Shown: positions 8,612-16,687 of the stretch, one piece after another
How positions within the stretch are numbered: position 1 is the first letter of the stretch
Layout: each line of letters begins with the position of its first letter
Source of the DNA: Gammaproteobacteria bacterium
Lineage (GTDB): Bacteria > Pseudomonadota > Gammaproteobacteria > Pseudomonadales > Halieaceae
Length of the DNA stretch: 64,000 bases
Assembly: GCA_030427085.1 (NCBI GenBank)
Contig: JAUHXH010000001.1
Span: 186,001 to 250,000 of the forward strand
Reading direction: 5' to 3'
Made by a program: the position numbers and the translations under genes
The notes under the pieces: model-generated
The model's database searches: none
What the model was told of the DNA's origin: nothing
What the model saw: only the letters and a program-made list of their open reading frames with translations

Positions 8612-11137
8612 ATGACTACAACAACGCTTGAAGGCGAACAGGCCGGGCAACTCGATGCTGAGGTGATCCCCGGTGAGTTGGAGGAAATCCACCAGCGCCG
8701 CCTTCACCTCGGCCTGGAGGCGGACGACGCACCGCCCGCAGATCCCTACGACATGGACCTGATGGGTCTGGCGTTGTCGGGCGGAGGCATCCGGTCTTCT
8801 ACTATCGGTTTGGGGGTGCTGCAGGCACTGGCACGCGGTTCCGCCCTGGCTCGCGTCGACTATCTGTCCACGGTTTCAGGCGGCGGATTCATCGGTGGCT
8901 GTCTCAGCTCCACTCTCAATGAAGCGGGCAGGCACAGCGACCCGGAAAACTTTCCGCTACGTGAAAACACCGGTGGCCCTGAATCCAATGCACTGAGTCA
9001 GTTGCGTACCAGCGGGCGCTACCTGGCACCGCAAGGACTGCTGGAAAAGCTTCGCATCCCCGCACTGCTGGTGCGCGGTATGTTAATCAATCTGGTGCTG
9101 ATCTTCCCGATGATCGTCATCGCGGTCTTGTTGACGGAGTTGTGGGCGGAGTATTTCGGTCACGGTGAAGATCTGCTGGTAGAAATCATCCGCTTTTCCA
9201 CCGTGGCGTTTTTCATGCTGGGCATTGTCCCGCCATATTTGTCCTTTCTTTTCGTTCGCCATCTGAACTGGAAATCGCGACAACGCTACGAACATGTATT
9301 CATCTTTTTCCTGATGGTCGCGCTGACCAGTCTTGCGATCTATCCATTGACTCTGCTGATCGAATACGCCATCGACATCACCTGGGGTCGATTGATTTAC
9401 CAGACACTGGATGACATCAGCCTGGTGGGCGACTCCGCGTTTTTCTGGCTCATTCTGCTGGTCTGTATCGTGCTACTGGGCCTGGCCGGCAGAGCGTCGC
9501 GAAACCTGGCCAGCCTGCGCAACCGTATCGCGCTGTATGTTGCTTCACTGGTCGGGCCGGCATTGATCTTCCTGGTCTATGCCCTGTTGTGTGTGTGGCA
9601 AATCGACTCTCCCTACATCCATCTGGATGCGCGTTATTTCCTCACCCAATCCGAGGTTAGCGAGCTGGAAAACGGGGAGTTCCCTGAAAAGTTGTTGCGG
9701 GAAATGAACGCTGAGGACCAGCAGTTAGGGCTGCACGCCGGTGAAGACATCAACGTGGCCGTAGCGGAGGAGGGGCACTGGCTGGTGGACGACAGTCGCC
9801 ATCGCTACCGGCTCCGACTGGATCAGCGTGTGTTGACCGTAGAGAACCTGTGGCTGGTGCCCCAGATTGAGTCGGGTCGTATGAATCACGCCCTGGAGCA
9901 GTTACTGCTTCACAAGGGCCTGGGGGTGACCATGGATACACAGGTCACAGCGGGCAAGGACGGAGGCTGGGCGCTGACAGCTGAGGGCGAGCAATACCAG
10001 CTGTCAAAGCCGAGCGAGCGTCGCATTCTCATTACGCCGCAACCGCGCGACGTATGGGACGCGGGTGACCAGTTCTTTTATGGCGGCGCGATTTTGGTGA
10101 TGCTGCTGAACTGGATCTTCGTCAACGTCAATTTCACTTCCCTGCACAGCTTCTACCGTGACCAGCTCACGCGGGGATTTCTATTCCGCAAGGATAGCCA
10201 GCACCGCAGTGATGCCGGACGGCGAGTCAAGCTCTCGGCATTAAATACCGAAGGGAGTACGGCGCCCTATCAGCTACTGAATATGACCTTGAATCTTCAG
10301 GGCAGCGACGATGTGGATTTGCGCGGGCGCGGCGCGGACTTTTTCCTGATGTCGCGTCACTGGGTGGGGAGCGCCCGCACCGGTTTTGTCCCTACAGAGA
10401 AAATGGAGTCGGTTGATCCCAATCTGGAATTGGGCGCTGCGATGGCAATATCCGGCGCCGCCGCGTCCCCCAATATGGGTTCGGTCGGGGTCAAGGCACT
10501 CGCTTTCCTGCTGACCCTGCTCAACCTGCGGCTGGACTATTGGCTGCCCAATCCGCGCTATGTCAGTCGGGCCGGCTGGTTTCGCCGCTTCCTGCTAAAG
10601 CGAGGCGCCGGACCCTGGTATGTGTTCCGCGAAGCGGTGGGCGCGTTAAACAGCGATACTGTATACGTCAATCTTTCCGACGGTGGCCATCTGGAAAATA
10701 TGGGCATCTATCCGCTTTTGCAGCGGCGCTGTCGCACGATCATCTGTAGTGATGGTGAGGCCGACCCCGGTATTTCCTGTGCCGGACTGATCAAGGTGGT
10801 ACGTCTGGCAGCGATCGACCTGGGGGTGAATATCGACATCGACCTGTCACCGCTGGCCCGGGGTGCGGGAGGCTTCAGTGATGCGCACTTCATCGTGGGC
10901 AAGATCGATTACGGGCAAGGCCGGACGGGTACCCTGTACTACATCAAGTCGAGCCTGACCGGTGACGAGAACCCCTACGTTCTGGACTACCACCGCCGCT
11001 CGCCCGACTTCCCCCACGAGTCCACGGCCGAGCAGTTCTTTACCGAAGAACAGTTCGAAGCGTATCGCGCACTGGGTAGTCACATGGCAGACGGTTTGCT
11101 CGCCGCTCACCCAGAACTGTCGCAATCGGGTAGCTGA
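8612..11137 (+). CDS. Large multi-pass membrane patatin-like phospholipase
   Basis: 841 residues. The patatin oxyanion loop SGGGIRS is at 56-62 and the nucleophile elbow STVSGGG places Ser89 in the active site. The partner Asp lies in DGGHLENMG at about residue 690, completing a Ser-Asp dyad. Between them are several hydrophobic helices (roughly residues 150-175, 190-215, 230-255, 270-295, 310-330 and one near 490) and a soluble loop, so a membrane module interrupts the hydrolase fold. Patatins release fatty acids from membrane lipids. ATG at 8612 is chosen because residues before it do not look coding. It lies 2 bases before the next gene and downstream of the TIR gene. Confidence 0.85.
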   Translation: MTTTTLEGEQAGQLDAEVIPGELEEIHQRRLHLGLEADDAPPADPYDMDLMGLALSGGGIRSSTIGLGVLQALARGSALARVDYLSTVSGGGFIGGCLSSTLNEAGRHSDPENFPLRENTGGPESNALSQLRTSGRYLAPQGLLEKLRIPALLVRGMLINLVLIFPMIVIAVLLTELWAEYFGHGEDLLVEIIRFSTVAFFMLGIVPPYLSFLFVRHLNWKSRQRYEHVFIFFLMVALTSLAIYPLTLLIEYAIDITWGRLIYQTLDDISLVGDSAFFWLILLVCIVLLGLAGRASRNLASLRNRIALYVASLVGPALIFLVYALLCVWQIDSPYIHLDARYFLTQSEVSELENGEFPEKLLREMNAEDQQLGLHAGEDINVAVAEEGHWLVDDSRHRYRLRLDQRVLTVENLWLVPQIESGRMNHALEQLLLHKGLGVTMDTQVTAGKDGGWALTAEGEQYQLSKPSERRILITPQPRDVWDAGDQFFYGGAILVMLLNWIFVNVNFTSLHSFYRDQLTRGFLFRKDSQHRSDAGRRVKLSALNTEGSTAPYQLLNMTLNLQGSDDVDLRGRGADFFLMSRHWVGSARTGFVPTEKMESVDPNLELGAAMAISGAAASPNMGSVGVKALAFLLTLLNLRLDYWLPNPRYVSRAGWFRRFLLKRGAGPWYVFREAVGALNSDTVYVNLSDGGHLENMGIYPLLQRRCRTIICSDGEADPGISCAGLIKVVRLAAIDLGVNIDIDLSPLARGAGGFSDAHFIVGKIDYGQGRTGTLYYIKSSLTGDENPYVLDYHRRSPDFPHESTAEQFFTEEQFEAYRALGSHMADGLLAAHPELSQSGS

Positions 11138-11139
11138 AG

Positions 11140-11709
11140 ATGAAATTCCCCGGCGCTCCCTGGCTGGTTGCCGCACTGTTGCTGGCACTGGTGCTGGGCA
11201 TCGCTGCGGGGCGCTATTTTGGCAAACCAGATGGCCTGGAAGTGGCGCTGGAGGATATTCCGGAGCAGGGCTACCTCCTGTTGCCCTATGAAGGCGAGAC
11301 CTTCCTGGTGTTTCGAATACCTGAGTCTGTGCTGGTGAGCCAAAATCTGGACCAGGTATTGCGACTCCCCAAAGTACAGCGTGTGGAAGATCCACACGTG
11401 CGTCGCGGCCAGTTGGGCCCGTATCGCGTATTCAGCCTCCGGCAGCACATGGGAGTGCTGATGTTTCCGGACTGGCGTTGGTGGAATTACACCGTGCCCT
11501 GCTCGGGACTGATGGTTAGCTATGACGCCTTCGAACACCAGCACGAGCAGTACGACAGTGGTATCCACTGTGCCCGTTCCGCCAGTGACTGGTGGCACAA
11601 ACACCTGGTGTTCGACCTCAACGGCATGAGCCGCAGCAGCCAGATTGCGGATCTGGCGGTGCCGCGTTACCGCCTGGCTGACGGCATGTTAATCATCGCG
11701 GACCACTGA
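11140..11709 (+). CDS. Membrane-anchored hypothetical protein downstream of the patatin
   Basis: 189 residues, not recognised. The N-terminus (about 9-27, WLVAALLLALVLGIAAG) is a single membrane segment or uncleaved signal. The rest appears soluble and rich in Trp, Tyr and His, including WRWWNYT and CARSASDWWHKH. It starts 2 bases after the patatin stop, so the two are almost certainly co-transcribed and perhaps function together at the membrane. The final 21 bases overlap the convergent MscS-type gene. Confidence 0.65.
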   Translation: MKFPGAPWLVAALLLALVLGIAAGRYFGKPDGLEVALEDIPEQGYLLLPYEGETFLVFRIPESVLVSQNLDQVLRLPKVQRVEDPHVRRGQLGPYRVFSLRQHMGVLMFPDWRWWNYTVPCSGLMVSYDAFEHQHEQYDSGIHCARSASDWWHKHLVFDLNGMSRSSQIADLAVPRYRLADGMLIIADH

Positions 11710-13530
11710 ATCGGGGTCCGCTTCCGGGCCGCGCTCGTGATAGAAGTGAACATCCCGTTGCGGGAAGGGGATACTGATCCCCTCCGCGTCAAAGCGCATT
11801 TTAACGGCACGGGTCAGGTCCCAGTACACGGTCCAGTAGTCCGCCGTCTTCACCCAGGGGCGTAATAGCAGATTGACGGAAGAGTCGCCAAGGCTGCCCA
11901 CTTTCACCAGTGTCTCCGGGTCGTCCAGCACCAACTCGTGTTCGGCTGCCAGTTGCGTAAGTACTGCCTCGGCCTTGGGAATGTCGTCGCTGTAGCCGAT
12001 GCCAAATTCCATATCCACGCGGCGCACGGTTTGCCCGGTAACGTTTTTAATGACATCGCCCCAGATTTTGCCGTTGGGAACCACCAGGCGCTGATTGTCG
12101 TAGGTGGTAATAGTGGTGGATACCAGGTTCATTTTCTTCACCACACCGGAGGCGCCGGGCACCTCGACGAAGTCACCCACGTCGTAGGGCCGGTAGATCA
12201 AAATCATCGCGCCGGCGGCGAAGTTGGACAGCGTTTCCTGCAGGGCGAAGCCGATGATGAAACCGGCGATACCGAGGCCGGCCAGCATCGGGCCGAGGGA
12301 CACACCGATTTGCGACAGCGCCATGAGAACACCCAGCAGCATCACCATCCCGGCGCTGAGGGAAATCAAGGTGTCTCGCATCAGTACCGTCATGCGAATA
12401 CTGCCGCGCCCCAGGGCGGCCTTAACAGCACGCCGAGTGAGCCGGGACAGCATGAAGAAGGCGACCAGTACCGTAAAAAACAACAGGATGTTGAGGAGGA
12501 TGTCCGGCCCCTTGGTCAGCAGGGCCTTCTCCATCGCCGTCAGCCATTGGGTAAACAGCACCGACAGCACGCCGGGTTTAATGATGTCCAGAGAGATGCC
12601 GGTGTCTTCCTTGACCAGGATGGATCGGTACTGGGCGGTATCCATTTCCACGGTGGTCATGATGTCGACCAGATCGCGCAGTCGCCGCAAGTTGTGCTCG
12701 CGGGCATCATGCACCTCGCTGTAGGCTGACTGCAGATCGGAATTGGCCTTGTCCAGTGCCAGTTTGCTGCTCAAGTCCTGCACCGTGTAACGCAGGAAAC
12801 TCAGGCGGCCGGCCACACTCTCCGCCTGAATCAGCAGCCGGGTCTGCAGGGGCTCCAGCATGTCGTCTACCGGCATCTCGAACTGGCGTCGGGTAGCGAT
12901 GTGGTCGGCAACCAGGCGCAGGAAGTGATCCCGGGTGGCTTCCAGGCTGTACAGGCGCGCCTCTGCTAACTCGCGGTCGGAGCCGCCGCTCTCAGGCAGT
13001 GCGTCACGTTCCTTGGTGATCTCCTCCTGCAACTGGTCGACGCGGTTGTACACGGCCGTGCTGAGGTCAGACAGGGCAGAAAGCAGATACTCGCCCAGTG
13101 CGTCGCGGGCATTGTCCTCGGGTGGTAGCTGGGCGATACGCACGGCCAGTTCATTGGCGTGGGATAACAGTTCGATGGCGCGCTCGTCCCGGCGATAGGT
13201 GAGGGCCTCGATATCAACATCGCCCGCCTCGCGCAGTTGCCCGGTGACCAACTGGAGCTGGGTTATCCAGCTGTTCATGCCGTCGATATCCCCGGCCAAC
13301 TGGCGCGCAGCATCGCTGGCGTCCGCCGGCAATACACTGGTGGCTTCCAGTTGTGAGTCTTCGGCCGCGCTCTTTGCCGGGTCTGAACCGGAGGTCGATG
13401 TTGCCTCCTCAGCGCCTTCCAACGCTTCTTCGGCCGCGGGAGGTGCTTCGCTGCTTTGCTGGGCGCCGCTGTGACTGGCGAAACACAGGAGCATCAGAAC
13501 GATACAAAGTCGGAAGGTCGCTGCGAACAT
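11689..13530 (-). CDS. MscS-family mechanosensitive channel with large periplasmic N-terminal domain
   Basis: 613 residues. A signal peptide (MFAATFRLCIVLMLLCFASHSGAQ) precedes an acidic linker and a long helical periplasmic domain (about 60-330). Then come a hydrophobic helix near 350-375 and the MscS pore module. The pore module shows the Gly/Ala-rich helix LAGLGIAGFIIGFALQET, the YRPYDVGDFVEV beta-domain entry and VPNGKIWGDVIKN, all hallmark MscS segments. Such channels release solutes at hypo-osmotic shock. ATG at 13530 is chosen because the signal peptide starts there. Confidence 0.9.
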   Translation of the reverse strand: MFAATFRLCIVLMLLCFASHSGAQQSSEAPPAAEEALEGAEEATSTSGSDPAKSAAEDSQLEATSVLPADASDAARQLAGDIDGMNSWITQLQLVTGQLREAGDVDIEALTYRRDERAIELLSHANELAVRIAQLPPEDNARDALGEYLLSALSDLSTAVYNRVDQLQEEITKERDALPESGGSDRELAEARLYSLEATRDHFLRLVADHIATRRQFEMPVDDMLEPLQTRLLIQAESVAGRLSFLRYTVQDLSSKLALDKANSDLQSAYSEVHDAREHNLRRLRDLVDIMTTVEMDTAQYRSILVKEDTGISLDIIKPGVLSVLFTQWLTAMEKALLTKGPDILLNILLFFTVLVAFFMLSRLTRRAVKAALGRGSIRMTVLMRDTLISLSAGMVMLLGVLMALSQIGVSLGPMLAGLGIAGFIIGFALQETLSNFAAGAMILIYRPYDVGDFVEVPGASGVVKKMNLVSTTITTYDNQRLVVPNGKIWGDVIKNVTGQTVRRVDMEFGIGYSDDIPKAEAVLTQLAAEHELVLDDPETLVKVGSLGDSSVNLLLRPWVKTADYWTVYWDLTRAVKMRFDAEGISIPFPQRDVHFYHERGPEADPDSVVRDD

Positions 13531-13666
13531 CAATGCCTCTCGTGCAGAAAAACAGGAAGTGTATGGGGCTGGCCGAAGGCCAGGGTCACAGTGGTGACTG
13601 CTTTGCAGCTTACCGTGGGCGAATGACAGCGCCAAGTAACGTCAATGGGGATTGGCGCCGTCGCGC

Positions 13667-14989
13667 TCAGTAATAGTAGTTGTACTCGCGCTCCACGGTG
13701 GGGGTACGGCTGGCCTTGCCATCCTGCAGTACTGGGCGAAAACGGAAGCGTTTGATCATCCGCAGCAGCGCCAGTTTGGCCTCCATGGAGCCTTCAGGTT
13801 CCAGTTCGAGCACCTCGATGTTGCGTGCTTCGCCCACGCGCGATACCTGAAACTCCACCACCGCCCGTGCTGGCTTGCCGTCCCGTGGGGTCATCTCGGT
13901 GGCGTGGAATACGCGCTCCACCGGGAGTTCCAGCGGGCGCTCGAAGAGCTCGGCGGGGTCCGCGCCGTGTTCCGGGTCGACATCCATAATTTCGTAGGCG
14001 CGCTCGTATTGCTGTACTGCCCGCGCTTTGCGGTCCCACCACATGTACCAGTCACCCAGCGCGATCAGTGCGCGAGCCTGATCTTCCGGACTGGGGTTGT
14101 CGCGCCCGGCTTCCAGTTCAACAATGCGATCGAGGGCCTTGCGACCATTGCGGAAGTTGTATTCCTCCTCCTTGAGCTGGCGAAACTCCTCCCATTCCAG
14201 ATCGGTGCTGGGCACGTGGGCGTCACCCATCAAACCCGAACCGTACATGGTGAAGGTGGGGTCTTTTTCCCCCTCATAGCGGGAGATCAGGTATTCGGCC
14301 CGCACCTGTTCATACAGATGTGGGATCTGGGCAGGATCGTCAGGATCCTCTTCGGCGATACGTTCCGCTGCGCCAGTGTGGGCTTTGTGAATGTCCAGCA
14401 GGCGGCGATAGGTCTGGTATCCAACACCTGTAAGATAGGCCTCTCGTTTCCACTCGCTGTAATCGCGGGTGGCCTCCAACAGGCGCTCATCCGACGGGTC
14501 GTAGGTCTCCTGCTGCACCCGGAACAGGTACTCGCGGCTGGCGTCCACATCGAACAGCTGACCCATGGCCAACTGGCTTTCGATCAGGGATTCAAGCATG
14601 GGTAGTTGTTCCGGGCTGTAGAGCCCCCGATTGATGCGGGTCAGATGCACCGCGCGTTTCAGGGTGTCGATGGCATCGGGGTGTTGGTTGGCCCCCTGGT
14701 AAGCCTTGCCGAGATTGGCCAGCGGCACAATCAGGTCGGGGGTATAGGGGCCACTGCGTTCCTCGGTTTCGGCCAGCACATCGATTTCGTGACTGACTGC
14801 GCTCAGGTCGATGGGAATATCGTCAACATCGTTGGCCAGGTCGAAATCGTCGCCGCGCAGGATGTCCATGCCATAGGGCGTGGGCGGTGGCACCCGTGGG
14901 TCGATGGAACTGTTTGGATGAGCTCCCAGAGCGCCAGCTGAAACCAGCAGCCAGGGTGCCAGGGTTAGAATTGCCTTGCGCCAGATCAT
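13667..14989 (-). CDS. Exported helical-repeat protein with TonB-type C-terminal domain
   Basis: 440 residues. The N-terminus MIWRKAILTLAPWLLVSAGALGA is a signal peptide. The middle is TPR-like, with pairs of helices such as LVPLANLGKAYQGANQHPDA and ALIALGDWYMWWDRKARA. The last 85 residues (ARAVVEFQVSRVGEARNIEV to the FRFRPVL segment) match the beta-alpha-beta TonB C-terminal domain. The Pro-rich spacer of true TonB is missing, so it is more likely a TonB-domain periplasmic protein than the energy transducer itself. The upstream frame to 15241 is low in coding character, and ATG at 14989 begins the signal. Confidence 0.7.
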   Translation of the reverse strand: MIWRKAILTLAPWLLVSAGALGAHPNSSIDPRVPPPTPYGMDILRGDDFDLANDVDDIPIDLSAVSHEIDVLAETEERSGPYTPDLIVPLANLGKAYQGANQHPDAIDTLKRAVHLTRINRGLYSPEQLPMLESLIESQLAMGQLFDVDASREYLFRVQQETYDPSDERLLEATRDYSEWKREAYLTGVGYQTYRRLLDIHKAHTGAAERIAEEDPDDPAQIPHLYEQVRAEYLISRYEGEKDPTFTMYGSGLMGDAHVPSTDLEWEEFRQLKEEEYNFRNGRKALDRIVELEAGRDNPSPEDQARALIALGDWYMWWDRKARAVQQYERAYEIMDVDPEHGADPAELFERPLELPVERVFHATEMTPRDGKPARAVVEFQVSRVGEARNIEVLELEPEGSMEAKLALLRMIKRFRFRPVLQDGKASRTPTVEREYNYYY

Positions 14990-15060
14990 CGTGCTCCGCC
15001 TCGCCGCGTCGTCAGCCCCGCCGATCCTTAAAATGATAGCTAATTGTTGGCGGGATGGCA

Positions 15061-15681
15061 TCACGTGGATGGTGTCAAAATCCAGCGAAAGGTGAGATTC
15101 AGGCGCGGGCCACAGGGGCGGCGGGTTTTGTTGATCCCGTGGAGCCAGTGGCGCTGGGTTGTGCCGCGCATGACCAACAGGCTGCCGTCGTGGAGGGGGA
15201 TGTCCAGTCGCGGTTGGTGCCGTCGCTGGCGGTGCCTGCATACCAGTGTTCGCGTCTGCCCGAGGCTCAGGGAGGCGATCACCGGCGTCGGCCCCAGTTC
15301 TGGTTCATCGTCGGCATGCATGCCCATGCTGTCGCTGCCATCGCGATAGTAATTCAGCAGTACGGCGTTGTACCGGGCAGCGCTAGCCGCCTCCACCGTG
15401 TCCCTGAGTTGGATCAGGCGGGGCGTCCAGGGCAGGGGGGCAAGATTCAGGCCGGAATAGCTGTAGTGGGCCTCCGGGTCACCGTACCAGGCAACCAATC
15501 GCGGCTGCACCACCTCGCGCCCGAACAGGGTGAGCGTGTCCTGGCGCCAGGGGGTGGAGTCGATCAGTTCCTCGAGCAGGGCGCCGGCGGGGCAGGGTAA
15601 ATCCAGGGCCGGGTGGAGGGTAATATCCGCGTCCGGCGCATCGATCGTAAGGGGCTCGCCCTGAAACAGATCCTGGTGCAT
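15061..15681 (-). CDS. AlkB-type 2-oxoglutarate/Fe(II) dioxygenase
   Basis: 206 residues, close to the usual size. Iron ligands are His122 and Asp124 in MGMHADDEPEL, with His181 in the WLHGINKT segment. Arg193 and Arg199 in RLNLTFR match the 2-oxoglutarate-binding end of the family. NAVLLNYYRDGSDSMG before the HxD is strongly conserved in ALKBH2/3-like enzymes. These repair methylated bases by oxidative demethylation in DNA or RNA. It is a stand-alone gene, on the same strand as the TonB-domain gene but with an intergenic gap. Confidence 0.9.
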   Translation of the reverse strand: MHQDLFQGEPLTIDAPDADITLHPALDLPCPAGALLEELIDSTPWRQDTLTLFGREVVQPRLVAWYGDPEAHYSYSGLNLAPLPWTPRLIQLRDTVEAASAARYNAVLLNYYRDGSDSMGMHADDEPELGPTPVIASLSLGQTRTLVCRHRQRRHQPRLDIPLHDGSLLVMRGTTQRHWLHGINKTRRPCGPRLNLTFRWILTPST

Positions 15682-15808
15682 GCACTGAGCTTATCGCAGT
15701 CGGGCATGGGTCGCGAACTTTACAGGAACTCAGCGCCGACTAGGCTTATCTAAGTGCACAGGGATTCATTGACCCAATCGCGGGCCCGCGCCTGCGGGGA
15801 GGACTCAC

Positions 15809-16567
15809 ATGGCTACCACACAACACACGCCCTCTTATCCAACGCGCCACGTGCCGATCACCCGGCCTTTTGTCTGGTTGATGAAGGCGTGGGATGACGT
15901 GCTTCACCACCGGGGCGCGAGCCTCGCCTACGGCTTATTGGTGACCGTGCTGGGTATGGTGGTGCTCGGATATCAACAGCACCCGTTTTACGTAGCGGTA
16001 GTGACCACCGGGTTTCTGCTGATCGGCCCTATCATCGGTGCGGGCGTCTGCGAGCTATCGCGGGCCCAGGACCACGGTGAGGCCACCGATTTCGGCAGTT
16101 CGTTGGGCGCCTTGCGTCGCCACCGGCATGCGCTGATGCGCTTCGCGGAAGCACTGTTCGTTGTTGCTGTTGTCTGGTTCTTTGCGTCCGGCATCATGCT
16201 CCAGGGCATGACAGGTGCGGCTGCCCCCACGCTGGAAAGTACCGTCTGGGGTGATGTAATGCGACAACTCAGCCGCACCCAAGTGGTCGCCTATCTCCTT
16301 ACCGGCGGTATTCTGGCCTGTATGGTGCTGGCACTGTCGGTGATCACTGTGCCAATGATCATCGACCGCCATGTGGACGCCGGGACGGCCATGCGTACCA
16401 GCATTCGCGTCACTCTGGCGGAATTGCCAGCCATGGTGGTGTGGGGATTATTGATCGTATTTCTGGTGGTGCTGGGTTTCGCCACGTCGCTGATCGCCAT
16501 GGTGCTGTTCTACCCACTGCTCGGCCATGCTACCTGGTACGCCTATCGGGATTTATTGCCCGACTGA
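15809..16567 (+). CDS. DUF2189 family integral membrane protein
   Basis: 252 residues with about six transmembrane helices (approximately 40-60, 63-85, 108-135, 155-185, 205-230 and a final one). The motif RPFVWLMKAWDDVLHHRGASL and the GPIIGAGVCELSRAQD loop are typical of DUF2189. Family function is unknown. A GGGGAGGA ribosome binding site is 7 bases before the ATG. Appears monocistronic. Confidence 0.8.
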   Translation: MATTQHTPSYPTRHVPITRPFVWLMKAWDDVLHHRGASLAYGLLVTVLGMVVLGYQQHPFYVAVVTTGFLLIGPIIGAGVCELSRAQDHGEATDFGSSLGALRRHRHALMRFAEALFVVAVVWFFASGIMLQGMTGAAAPTLESTVWGDVMRQLSRTQVVAYLLTGGILACMVLALSVITVPMIIDRHVDAGTAMRTSIRVTLAELPAMVVWGLLIVFLVVLGFATSLIAMVLFYPLLGHATWYAYRDLLPD

Positions 16568-16687
16568 ACACTCCACCGGTCGCTGTTGCAGTCAGTTAAA
16601 CCGCAAGCCCTTTTCGCTGCGCGCAGCAGCGCGTACCATATCGTCCGTACAATCGTCGCCCACAAAAACTCCAAGGATAATAAATCC

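Noticed and set aside
7880-11137. CBASS- or Thoeris-type defence with TIR and patatin effectors
   Set aside because: No cyclic-nucleotide synthase, no ThsA-like SIR2 protein, no Cap2/Cap3 genes; the patatin is a large multi-pass protein unlike CapV. Defence remains only a possibility.
13667-15241. Longer start of the TonB-domain protein at 15241
   Set aside because: The extension overlaps the AlkB gene's end and is low-complexity; the signal peptide begins at 14989.
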